A stretch of DNA of 64,000 nt from Fragum whitleyi (lineage: Eukaryota > Mollusca > Bivalvia > Cardiida > Cardiidae), in assembly GCA_948146395.1 (NCBI GenBank), contig OX411557.1, positions 38,395,689 through 38,459,688 of the forward strand, in the 5' to 3' direction. A model generated the notes under the pieces. The model was not told the DNA's origin and made no database searches. It saw nothing but the letters and a program-made list of their open reading frames with translations. Positions within the stretch are counted from its first letter, which is position 1. Each line of letters starts with the position of its first letter. This document shows positions 20,946-32,894 of this stretch, piece after piece. The position numbers and the translations under genes were made by a program.

Positions 20946-21920
20946 AATAACAGTGTAAATCTTTGAACATTGGGAATCTTTACCAGTTGTAGGTCTTTTC
21001 ACTATAATTATCCCATTAGAAATGAGTATTCTTTATATTTGTGGCTCGTCGAGCAAAATAGACAATATATGAGTCCCATTAATCAAATATTCAGAATAGA
21101 AATTTGTGTCTGAAGATGTCAAACGAATTCGCATTTCAAAAGTCAAGCATTGTAAATTTACTGGAAGACAAAATGATCATTTTGAATTCGAAAAATCAGA
21201 ATAGTTGAAAAAGTTTCGAAACAATGCCGCGCAGTCTGAGTGGGTGGGTCAACATTTTACGCATTACCCAGATTCTCCAATTTCACTTGACAGTCACATT
21301 TACACCAATCTAGCTAAGTCACCGAATCAAAATGTTGAAAACTGCAACATCAAATACCTATAATAAATATTCATTGAAAAAAAAATGTTTCCATAGTTAC
21401 CGACACAACACAAAAACTACGTACGTTTTGGCCGCCTTAAACGGACCTCGTTCCAATGAATTATAAAATATACAGGAGTTCTTTGGGTCTTTATTCGGAG
21501 ATTTAAAGATTAAGTCGCAATACGATTAAAAACAGAAAATGGATTAACATATTTAAATGGTAGGCCAATTGTGTAAGTAGGGGAAAGCTGTCAAATAATT
21601 AAACTTTGTCCAGAGCTGGGGCACTGAGAAAAGATTCACTTACAGATGTTGTATTTCTTAATTTCTTACATTTTGACAAGGTGCAAATGGCAACTAAATG
21701 TGGTATAGACATGTCTTTCTTGTCTTCACTAGAGACTGTAACTTAAAAGAAATCTCCAAAATCTTCCTGAATAATGTTCGACTTTTTTCTCTTTAAAAGT
21801 CGAATGATTCGTGATATTTTTATGGCTCGAAATGAACTTGCGAACGATTTCCGACTTTATTAGGATAGGCTATCTTGACAAACTGGTTTTAAGCGAGCTA
21901 TGGCTAACTAAATAAGATAT
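20946..21920. other. Intergenic stretch
   Basis: No gene, exon or repeat family recognised. Confidence 0.45.
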
Positions 21921-22145
21921 GAGCCTCTGCGTGACATTTCCAACATTCACAATTTTTCGTGATGTGCAAACATTGAGTAGCGTAGAAAGCCACATACTGT
22001 AAATATAAAGTTACCTGATGGTCTAAGGATACCTTGAGACCTTATTAGTAGTAAAGACTCTGGACAGACTCTGCAGATGCACTGACTGGTTAGAGTCTTT
22101 GCATTTCACATATTAGAAATTGTATGGAAATCTCACACACAGGCT
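21921..22145. mobile_element. MITE family A, copy 4
   Basis: Left end GAGCCTCTGCGTGACATTTC, right end complement of AGCCTGTGTGTGAGATTTCC; core agactctggacagactctgc. Shares the intermediate block 'gtgcaaacattgagtagcgt' with copy 3, so copies 3 and 4 form a subfamily. Confidence 0.75.
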
Positions 22146-22334
22146 AATATATTGATGACGAAAAAATAAACTTATTTTAAGGGAAATCCAGTGACAGATT
22201 CTTGTTCTCTCTTTAACAACAGTAGTATGCTTTTAAACGACAACTTGATGCTCATTTCAAACGAAATGATATTTTGACGCACGTTAAAACGACGTCATTT
22301 TTAAAATGAGTGATCGTACATGAGTAAGACATAT

Positions 22335-22480
22335 AGGATCTGATTCAAGATTTCATTTTGAAATAAGCTGATCTTAACCCGAGTCTAGAATAGACTTTTA
22401 TTAAACAAGCCTTGACGAGTCGAGGTTAAGATCAGCATTTCACAAGCAAAATCGAGAAACATATTCTTTTCCTCACATAA
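22335..22480. repeat. Palindromic repeat family H, copy 1
   Basis: gctgatcttaacccgagtct and agtcgaggttaagatcagc are complementary; a second copy at 44795-44945 has the same arms and the same tail (aagcaaaatcgag.aacatattct). Confidence 0.6.
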
Positions 22481-22609
22481 ACACGTTTTTTTCCAGCTGA
22501 CTTCGTTATGGCGTCACTTAGAATGTTATCTTATACATGTATATAAGTTAAATAGAGATCAAATTTTCAAGTTGATTCAATTGAATTTTGATTTTTACAT
22601 ATGTGTAAA

Positions 22610-22930
22610 TGATTTATGATATGACCTACGTCGCGGGAGTGAAATAACCCCGTTGGATATTTTTGATATTACACGGGCGTTATTTCACTGGTGGAAAAAC
22701 CTATGCGAATGAGCTCAGAGCGAATAGCAACGCTATTTTGAAACCACAAAAATGACGTCATAATGTATATATTGTGACGAAAGTTTTAGGCGGCGTTATA
22801 AGTTTTGCTGAAAATTGAAATGTTGAATTTCTCGGCGCAGCTCGTTTTTATCTGTTCATAGATGACTTGATTCATGAATTCGGTATTTCATGACCACTCA
22901 TTCAATATCCTCTATATCTCTGATGAAGAA
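22610..22930 (-). mobile_element. Dispersed element family C, copy 2 (inverted)
   Basis: Reverse-complement match to 12450-12860: 'gagctcagagcgaatagcaa', 'tgacgtcataatgtat', 'ctcgtttttatctgttcata'. Confidence 0.65.
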
Positions 22931-23454
22931 AACAAGGAAAGCTCTGCGAGGAAATAATATGTCCGATTACCGTTTTATAGAAAAAGGATAGCTCTGTCAG
23001 AAAAAAAAAGTTTTCTTTATCATTGGTACCTATTAAATGCGTCTATTTGCGTAGGTTGCTTTTGAATATATTGCAATGGTAGAATTTCTTTACTCATAAA
23101 TGCATAATAATCATTATTACATTTGTATTGCAATATAATTCGCAATACCATATGGAAGTCTGCCATACCGAACGGCTAGACGCTACATGTAACCCATTAA
23201 GGCTACATAATCCTCAATTTTGGCACAAGTGTTTTGTAACAGTTTGGCAGCATTTTCGCTACACCTGGGAGTTGCCTTTAAATAGCGAAAAACAAAAAGA
23301 GTCAGGTCGAATGTACCCGACAAGCCATTTTTTTTAAAATTGACTGCTTAAAATAGTATTTAACGACCGTCAAAGGAACTACACAAAGGCGTCGTTAAAA
23401 GAAGTGGTCGCTAAAGAAAATTTTACCACAAACGATAGGAGCCAAAGCAAAAAA

Positions 23455-24470
23455 ACACTCCAGATTATACTTTTTACGAAAAGCAGGGAATCGACAATAA
23501 GACGACAGCATGACAGACCATTCGCCTTCTTTTTATTTAGGCTCCAAAATGTGTGAAGAAATTCTCCATTGTGCTCTTTTTTCGAAAAGTACGGAGGCTT
23601 AGGGTAGCAAGACAACAAGGGAGGATTTCCAAAATGGCTGTAATCTTTATTGTCTTTATGCAATGCTAGTTGGCCATTTCCCAAAATTCCTTCTCTTGGT
23701 GTTTTTTTTTTCTTTTGAAATTGAATGTTAAATTTAATTTTGATATAAGAGGGGAAAAAGAAAAAAAAAGTGAGGTGGTCGCCATCCCAGTCTCACATTG
23801 ACTCCGTTCCACGATCTTAATTTTGGTGTAAGCGTGGTCAATCCAAGGAGAAACATAATTCAATCTTTATATGCACAGTAAAGTCGTGATGTGATGATGA
23901 TCGTTTTGAGAACAAGAGTTGTAAGATCGTAATAAACGCATAGCGGGGCATAACCGAAATACGAGAATGTGGCGGAAACGTTGGAAGCTGTACTTATAGG
24001 AATAGAAATTTGGAAAAAAAAGGACGGCAGAAAATGTGTTTAAATATGCATCATGCTTATAGGCACAAAGCGACACAGGTCACTAGATTTTGCCCAATTT
24101 GCCAAGAGAACACAAAATTTAATACAGATATACTCGATGGTATTGGGGTTTGTGTAAAGAAATGTAACCGAGGTATAAAGACAAGATTGTGCCCAATGTT
24201 TCAAGATGGCTGCCGATTATTGAAAAAGTAATGAAAGAAGGGACGTTTTCAAAAAATCTTACTTCGGGTATACGAGCAACACCATTAGCTAAAAATATAC
24301 TCCAGAAAATACTTTTTACGAAAAGCAGACAATCGACGATAAGACGACAGCATGACAGACAATTCGCCTTCTTCAAGATAAAAGGGGGCATTTCAAAGGA
24401 TGGCTGTAATACTTATTGTCTTTAAGCAATGCTAGTTGGCCATTTCCCAAAATTTTTACTATTGGTGATA
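23455..24470. repeat. Direct duplication, ~170-240 bp units ~840 bp apart
   Basis: 23455-23700 and 24295-24465 share 'actttttacgaaaagcag', 'aatcgac.ataagacgacag', 'catgacagac.attcgcc' and 'atgctagttggccatttccc'. The sequence between the copies is unique. The origin of the pair is unclear. Confidence 0.6.
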
Positions 24471-25134
24471 AGAACACTGATATTCTCCAATGTATAGATT
24501 TTCAAAAAAGCACGATATTATAATAACTTTCTACTAATTTTCTATCATATTCTTTCAACTATATTTACTGTAGGTGTATGCGTTTTGTTGATTTTTATTG
24601 ATAAACATGCAATATTATTTACGGCTGGCGAACATCTCAAGATTATTTCACAAAACCGTTGACATATGGCCTTTACCATTTGACACCGTAAATTTCAATA
24701 CAGTTTTTCTCAAATATATACGTATGTAAAGTATAAAACCATAATTGGGGCCACATTTGGTCTGACTTTAAGGTGTAAAGCCAACCTATATTACTTATAG
24801 ACTGCAGTCTCGCTATATGGTCGAGCAAATTCAGTACCGTAATTGTTTAATACGAAGTTTGCTGTTTGAATCCCTATGTATGAATTTCAGGCTTTCTGCT
24901 TCATGATGCTTTAGCATTGTGTCATTTTTAAAACAAAACCCTCTTGTTTCTCATCCAAGACATGGTAGATTTCATACTGTGCGCCTTCAAGAATATAATT
25001 TGCACTATCTTATGATGGATAGACAATTTCAGTTAAACAGCACCGCTAATTTCCGTAAATCTACAACTATTGAGTTTGGCGACCATCTTTATAATAAGTC
25101 GTCATAATCCGTGCTTAGCCATTATTTTTTGCTT
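24471..25134. other. Intergenic stretch
   Basis: Nothing recognised. Confidence 0.4.
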
Positions 25135-26000
25135 ATTGACAATGGCATGGTTGTCACCTTTGAAAGATTGAAATTGGCGGCCAACTGGTAACTTGACGCC
25201 ATTTTTCATTACAAAGTGATCGACAATTCTCAGTATTGTTGTCTTATAGCCAAAATTTTATCGACCATCTTAAGGAACGGTCAAAAAGCTGTCAATTGAT
25301 CGTGGATACCGTACTTTTCCAAAAGGATATACCCTGGATTATATGCGAGATATGGACCTCGTATCACAAAATAAGGGATTTTTGGCTAGTGGTATATAAA
25401 TGTTGCTGATAAGCAATGATTATGGCTGCAATCTTGGAAGATATACGCCATTTTGCGTTTTTGAAAGTGCAATGCTTGAAGTTTACCTGTAATAAATTGT
25501 GTACTTGTATGCCAAAGTGAAGAATCTCTGTAATTTGTAATTTGGCCATCTTGCAAAATGGCCAACCTGCTGCATTTCGATCGTTGATACTTTACTTTTC
25601 TTAAAGGATATACCGCGGAGTACTTATGTGCAAAATCTGTTGTTCGCATCACAAAGAAAAGGATTTTATAGCGTTGATCCATGTATGTCGCTTATAACCA
25701 TTGATTATGGATGCCATCTTGTAAGCTAATCGCTATATTGTCTTGTTTGAAATCGCATTACCATGGAATATATATGAAGTAAATGTTGTGCTTTTATTTA
25801 ATACTTAAGAATTTTCGCTATTTGTATACCTTATAGCCAATAAGATTGACGACCAAAAATGGCCGCCATGTTGTCTTGCCATCGTGGATACCGTGCTTTT
25901 TTGAAATGGTATTACCTGGATTATATCTGTGCCAAATGCGGGGCTTGCATCACAAAGTGAAAGATTGTTCGGGTAATCGGCCCCTACTAAAATAATCGAT
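25135..26000. repeat. Degenerate ~290 bp tandem repeat, three units
   Basis: Repeated landmarks in the same order: gatcgtggataccgtacttt (25300), gatcgttgatactttactttt (25580), catcgtggataccgtgcttt (25882). Each is followed by 'ggatataccctggattatat'-like sequence and 'catcacaaa', and each is preceded by a 'tggccgccat.tt' block. Confidence 0.6.
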
Positions 26001-27576
26001 TCCAGCGAAAAAACATGGAAGTACAATCCTCTATGTGTTAGAAGCTTCGTAGTGCAATCACGAAGTCGCAGCAGTATCGAAGTATGAACTAATTTTACTT
26101 ATGGGATATTCGACGATTACCTGCGAAGAGTCCTAGAGGAATCGTTCCAGAAACCTGTTCCTCGTTTTAGTACCATGCTACGGTCGCTGAAGAAAGAAAC
26201 TAATGCCAAAACGTATTTGTTAACGACGATTAAAACCCAATCAATGGGCATTGTCATAGTAAGGTCGAGCAACTATATACTTATTTGGTTTATACATTAT
26301 GCGATGGGTGTTCCATAAATCCGTGGACTTTCTCTATTTCTCGAATACTGTTCAACGGAAATCATTTCAATTAGTACACAAATATTAAACATTTAAGACT
26401 TAATGCATATCATTTTTACCCGTTTATTCGCGTAACGCGAGCAATATGCGTTGCCATAGAGACATGGATAACATCAAGCAGCGCAGAGACTAATTTTCAC
26501 ATTAAACGCTTGCTTACATAATCTGCAACTTGAGCACCAATTCAATTGCCTAATACTAAAATACATTTCTTAGAATTTCGTGTGCTATTTCAATTTAGAC
26601 ACGATGGTATTTCCGGCTGCTTTTATTTGTTGTAAAAAGTTTCGTTACAAGAATAGAGTACCGTGATCAACATATGTGGTAGATAGAATGCAGCTACCAG
26701 GACATCAGAAAGTCAACGTCGGGTTGCGTATTTTAACAGGAATTGATAGCCAGTGACAGCATGTGACCAAAAGGATTGTTATTGAGGCCTAGATAAGTAA
26801 TACCACTTTTACCCAATTATAATCCACAACAAAACACTTTCAGCAAACAAGTGTAAAAATCAAATGCAAAAATCTTTATTGAAGGACAAGTTTCAACTGT
26901 TTGTACAGACTGGTACTAAATCATAAGACTGTTTCAGCATGTCATTATATATAGACAGTGTTAACGATAGCTGCGTCATTAATGATATAATTACATATCT
27001 AGCTAGTATCTGTAGTAAATAGAAATTTTGAACGGTTTTATTGGATAAATGTTTATGTACAGTTTGTGTTATGAATATCTTGACGTCAACGACGTACTTT
27101 AGATACTCGTTGTGTGCGCCGCTTTGCGCGTAGTACATGTTTTTGGACGCTAATGTACGGAATGGTGTTCGGCGTACTTCCATTAAATGCAGTGTTTGAG
27201 TAATTGAAAGAAACAACCAAATAATGATATGATTTTATTTTAATACGATTTGGAGTGTTTGAGATATGGCGTTAGTCCACGAACTTTTGGAACGCCGCTC
27301 GCATTTAGTATTTAAAATATTTTTTTTAAAAAAAAATATAGGCACAATTGCAATAGTAGAGAGCACGGGATTATATTATATTATATTATTATTATAATGT
27401 TTGTAGTTTTATAACACTCATAATATTGGATATGGATTTGACATATTACCAAAGTCTTAGGCCTTGGATTAATTGATTAGAAGAAATAAGTATAGGCCAC
27501 TCAATAGGTCTCACCGAGAGGTGACAGAATGCGCTAAAAATATGTCACACAGAGGTCAATAAAACCGAAATACTAT
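26001..27576. other. Intergenic stretch
   Basis: No gene or repeat family recognised; a short tattatatta simple repeat lies near 27370. Confidence 0.4.
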
Positions 27577-27938
27577 CCATGATTAATGCCCTGGCAGGGC
27601 GGAACCTAAGCAACGGGTCGTTGCACTTAAGGTTAAGGGAAATCAGCTTTTATCTAAAATAACCTTCTTCTAAAGAGAGTCAACATGAATATCTCGAGAC
27701 CTTAAATCGTAGATTGGTAACCAAATCCTAGTAACTTCAGTCTGAAGTTACGAGGTATTGGTAACCAAACGATGAAATGTGTTCACTCTCTCAATGCACG
27801 TGAATTTTTTAGGTTTTAGGATACAGTTATTTGCACGCATTCACAATGATTACCGACTAAAATATGAAAGAACCCAAACTATTGTAAATTAAACTAGCCA
27901 AATTACATCACGGTTAAGCCCCACCCTGCCAGTTCATT
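27577..27938. mobile_element. MITE family D, copy 2 (inverted relative to copy 1)
   Basis: Reverse-complement match to 17091-17454, including 'attaatgccctggcagggc', 'acgggtcgttgcacttaagg', the central palindrome and 'acggttaagccccaccctgc'. Confidence 0.7.
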
Positions 27939-29469
27939 CAAAACGCAGAATATCTTATTTGTTCTTTTGTTAAACAGTGTTGCACGACGCTTTAAACAAT
28001 CTTTTAGTCTAATCGCAGAAGCTGGAGAAGCTCACAATGGATCCCTGGTATTTTTCACACAAATACGTCCATAATATCCTTTTCTTTCCCCCAAATGTTA
28101 TCCCACTTTGGATTTTAAATACCTATTGGTTGGAGACAAATGTCGGAAAGGATATGTACCGCCGCCGGGGATCACACCCTTTACATCTTGGGTTTGAACA
28201 TTGAGAGTCTTATGCCCCACAGACCTCATGGCGGCGGCTATGTTTCTTTTGTAAGACCTAAAATAATTAGTGGCGAAATTGATGAGAACATCGTGGTATT
28301 GCACAATGATTAAGACTGATTTAAGAATGAATTTCAATAAAAGGGATTAGTTTGTTTTGGAGGATTTTAAACGGATGTAATAGATCATATATAATTTGGT
28401 CCAAATAGGCACGTTGAGCTAAATCGATTAAATATGCGCTCATTTCTATTAATTGATTTGTTAGTCTCGACGAATTAATTATACCTCTCGAAACTTACGC
28501 TAGTCAATGAAAAAAAAATGTTCTGCGTGACTTAAATGAAGGTGAGACCTTTTGAAAGACAGCGCAGTGTATATTGCACTGTTTTGGCGAGTACCTGGAC
28601 TGCACTATATGAGCTGAATAGTTTTTAATGGACTTGTGAGATTTTGACCTTCGTATAGAATCTATACCCTTTGCAGTTTTCCATTAAAGGTCATTGCTAT
28701 CTATTTAGCTCTGTTTTCCCTTTTCTGATGATCGCCAACAATCATTAAAATTTATATTTCTAATAATCATACTCGTCAGAAAAATATATTTCTTATAATT
28801 TTATGATAGAAATTGACGACGAAGAAAGCTGTACAACGCTTGGTACGAACAGGTTGTAATTTAAGTCTTATATGAAATTGATTTCCGTTTTGTCACACCT
28901 GTGAAGTTTTGTAAGGCAATCAAAATGATAAATGAGGAAAAGTCTATACTCCTTTTAGTTTAATTAAAAGAGATTTTGTGCAGATTACAAAAAAATCTCA
29001 GAGTCATATAGAGTTAGAAACGTAGTAAAATTGTTATGTTAAGTTATTTTGAAAGGGCTTAGGAATGATGTTGAATGATTATGAATGCCATGGTTAGAAA
29101 TAGCTTCATATACACTGAAACCAAGTTTTAAACAGCCACCTTGCATTTGCCATATTTTAACACTAAGGTTGACGGACTTTGTCAAAAATACGGGAAACCT
29201 TTGGAAAAACTCGATGGCGTCAGTTAAAATGGCGTTAGCCCTCGAAACTTTAAGTGAAAACATTCGACGTCGCCAACGCTACTTGACGTGAAACCATCGT
29301 ATCCTTATATAAATATCTGACGAATCATTCTTAAAAATTAAAAATTTTCAGCCGTTTTTTACTGTAAAATATATAAATCTAAAGATAGCGCCGATTATTT
29401 AGGCGTTACTTTTCTTACACTGTTTCCCGCAGGCACTACCGCCTAACAAAATGCTCAATTTTGTTTGTT
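27939..29469. other. Intergenic stretch
   Basis: No convincing exon. A short GC-richer block at 28120-28230 stands out but shows no recognised domain in either strand. Confidence 0.4.
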
Positions 29470-29766
29470 TGTATTTCCGTTTATTTATCGTCGCTACCGC
29501 AGCACATGCCCATTTGAGCGACGCCCCGAGAAGACGGGTAGTTGTTAGGGGGATAGCGCAAGGATACATGACGAAACTACTGCTGAGATCCGCCATTGTT
29601 CTTTAACGTGTTCGGTGTAAAGCACCGTCTCACCGTCTCACGGGGCCTCGGTTTAACGTCTCAAGACAATTAGTTTTGTGAGTGTACCAGCCCGGGAATC
29701 GAACCAACGCCGTCGAACTTTTGGTTTTGAAGACCGGTGCTCTACCAACTGAGCTAATCGGGCTGG
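29470..29766 (-). mobile_element. tRNA-derived SINE, copy 2
   Basis: On the minus strand: A box TTAGCTCAGTTGGTAGAGC, B box GGTTCGATTCC (consensus), then gagacgttaaaccgaggccc, ggatctcagcagtagtttcg and the end aataaacggaaataca. It is better preserved than 9158-9441, including a perfect B box, but has no intact cloverleaf end, so it is a SINE and not a tRNA. Confidence 0.8.
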
Positions 29767-30960
29767 CCAATTTTGTTACATACCCATCCGCCTTATATAC
29801 ATCCGAGGTCTGTTGCAGTTTACGGAAATGGCCGAGTGATGTTCCGAATGAAATCGCAAAAGTCGCAGATTGGGAATTTTAAAATTTCAGTGTCAGAAAT
29901 ACTGACTAAGCCTAAAAATGAAACACATTTCGATTACTTTTGTGTGTAAGATATCCAATTACAGAAAAAATGAGATTTTGAAAGATTTCTTTTTCCACAA
30001 AAGCTAAAAATGCTACAACTACCCCAAGTACCAATTTTAATTTTAAAATCAGGGATACCCTTGGTTTTCCTTTAGAATTTTAGGTTTTCTTGTTTTCCTT
30101 TCTTCCCCCCCCCCTTTTTTATTTGGGGGGGGGGGGTATTATACTTGTACAAGTTTCTTTACGAACGATTTTTCTAGAATTATTTGACTATTTTAACACG
30201 ATAGCGTAAAGAGCATATAACGAAATAAGCGGAAATTACGATTGTGCATAGAACTTTATTTAAAAATAATTAATATGTCTTGTGTTACATGTATACAGAT
30301 AACTCCACCCACTTATTATACTTAACGCCACGTGCTAAATGACGCGTTTGGCTTTCAGTGAAAGTCTCCCAACGTCAATATCATTCCTTGTGCATGAACT
30401 TTACACACGGAAAAGGGATGTAAGACCATTTTAATCATAAAAGAGTAATAAGACTTTATTTGGCCTGGAAAAGTGAAAGAAAACTATGTTAAGAATATTA
30501 TCGTGTTTTAATAGATTTAGTCTTTGTCCTACATTATCATCCAATCAAAAGGCTGGATTTTCAAATTTTTTGAAGGTTTATTTTCCATAAACTTTACATC
30601 CAAGGTTTATTTTGATCATTATTTCATTTAAACGTCGAGGTTTATATGTTATTCCACGCATGCGTACAGACTAGAAACTACCCCTTCATAAATATGCAAT
30701 GACCACGTGATAATTTCAGGTGAAAATCGTCAAACTCGTGTACATGTTGTATAACGAATATCCTATGTAGACTTTGATCTGGCATGGCGTGGATTACAAT
30801 GTCGAATCTCTTATGGAACGACGACTTTTCTACTTGCCTGTACATTTATTCAAGAAAAGTAACGTTACGCTAACTAATAAGATCTAGATCTAACTGAACA
30901 GTGCAATAGATCCTTTACTTCTTTCTTAATGTTTATTCCAATTAACTCCATGTTTTTGGC
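29767..30960. other. Intergenic stretch
   Basis: No gene recognised. A C-run followed by T-run and G-run (30105-30137) forms a simple-sequence palindrome. Confidence 0.4.
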
Positions 30961-30977
30961 TCCTTGACACTTTTTTC

Positions 30978-32243
30978 AATCTACATTAATGACCTCGTTC
31001 AAAAATAAACAATTTGAACGCGGGAATCGAGCTCGGGAATACAAAAATATCACTTCTTTTATACGCTGACGACATTGTCCTGGTTGCAAAAACAGCAGAC
31101 TCTCTACAAACTATGCTTAACTGCTTAAGCAAATGGTGTGAACAATGGAGAGTCATGATAAACGCAGACAAATCTAAAGTTGTGCATTTCAGACAGGGAA
31201 AAAAGAAGCGCTGTGAATATGACTTCAAAATCGGACATAATACACTCGAAATAGTTCCTGAATATAAATATCTCGGTGTCGTATTTGACGAAAAACTTAG
31301 TTTCACTCCACACAGTGAGCTAATCTCGAAATCAGCTGGACGGGCCCTTGGTAGCGTCATTTCGAAAATACATAATTTGAAGCACCTCGGTTATAAGTCA
31401 TTCGAAAAACTTTATTATAATTGCGTGGTGCCAATATTAGATTACGGGTCCTCAAGTTGGGGGTTAAAACAGCATCAACCAATTGATAATGTTCAGAATC
31501 GCGCAATAAGATACTTTCTTGGTGTTCATAGATTCGCGCCAACATCAGCAATCATAGGAGATATTGGTTGGTTACCCAGTGAATACAGACACTGGATAGT
31601 TATACTTCGATATTGGAACCGATTGCTTACTATGGACGATAACAGGCTAACAAAAAAGGTATTCGAATATGACTATCGTGTGTGCAAAAATAACTGGTGC
31701 AGTGATATAAAACAGATTTTTGAAAAGCTCGGTATGTTAGAGTATTATAACAATAAACGACGAGTGAATTTATCTAGCGCTGAGAGTAAAGTCCGAGCTC
31801 ACTACACAAATACGTGGTTGGCGAAAATCGAGAATACTAATAAACTAAGAACCTATAGACTCTTCAAAAATACATTTGTAACCGAGAAATACTTGCAACT
31901 TAACCTCAGTAAAAACGAACGATCTCTTTTGTCCCAGTTACGATGTGGCATACTCCCGTTAAGGGTCGAAACTGGTCGCTACGTTAATGAACCCTATGAA
32001 GAGAGACTCTGTAAACTGTGTACCAACAACGTAATCGAGGACGAAGTGCATTTTGTGACCGAATGTGATAGATGTAGCGATGAAAGACAGCGGTACTCAG
32101 AACTCAATGTGTGTGATGAATATAAAACACTAAGTACAAAAGATAAACTGACATTCTTGCTGCGTAAAGAGCCGAGAAAGATAGCCAAATTCATAGTTAA
32201 GGCTTATATAAAAAGACGCTCCGTTTTGTATACTACAACTTGA
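30978..32243 (+). mobile_element. Non-LTR retrotransposon fragment: C-terminal reverse transcriptase, 5'-truncated
   Basis: An open frame 31014-32243 begins at the RT catalytic block (SLLLYADDIVLVAKTADSLQ), continues with EYKYLGVVFDEKLSF and NRAIRYFLGVHRFAPTSAII, and ends with a Cys-rich CKLCTN ... ECDRC motif and a stop. Just upstream, FSIYINDLVQK (the block that normally precedes it) is in another frame and is followed by two stops, so the element is truncated and frame-broken. N-terminal RT and endonuclease are missing. Clade not assigned. It differs clearly from the LINE at 45966-49480. Confidence 0.85.
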
Positions 32244-32894
32244 TTGTTTTTACAAGTAAAAGAAGAGACAAAAAAATGAAAGTGTGAACGACGTTAACGG
32301 GTCATTGCCTTTCAGGCTTTTACTCTTTAGCAAGCTCATACTTTGAACATTTAATATCCCTATCGGCTCTTTATATCTCATTCAAATCAACTTTCCAACC
32401 AATTTTAATAATTGACATCTTCATATAGATACAACTACACATATATACATATGTATATTATTTTTTAATAGTTATTATTCATTTCATTATTACGGTATGA
32501 CGTTTGATAAATACGTTTTTGTAAATTGACCAAGTATCAATATTTTCTTATTCTTGGACATCCGAGATTTAATGATTATGTACAAGCAGAACAGATTGTG
32601 GTAAAAAAGTTACAACTCGTTTACCAAAAACTGTACTGGCAAATTTACAGTATAAACTTTGTTAGATTCTGTTTTCCTTTATTTTCGTTTCGTTTAAGGT
32701 TTCCTTAATCTGAAACATCGACGAAAATCTCCAAACATGGTATCTCACTAATAAGCAATTTCGACACTTTCTCGTAACGATATGGTCAGCGTGTTTCTGA
32801 ATCCTCGTAGCTACAGCTTTACAAAGGTTGTGGGTGTGGGTACTCGGAACTGCACGGACATAATAATTTTAAGTTCCAGGAACTTGAGAATGCG
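32244..32894. other. 3' flank of the RT fragment
   Basis: Perhaps includes the 3' UTR of the retroelement, but no tail or target duplication could be identified. Confidence 0.35.

Noticed and set aside
29700..29766. tRNA gene on the minus strand
   Set aside because: A and B boxes are good but the acceptor stem does not close and a SINE body follows; a second copy with the same body exists at 9158.
30986..31360. 124-codon minus-strand ORF
   Set aside because: Antisense shadow of the RT fragment.
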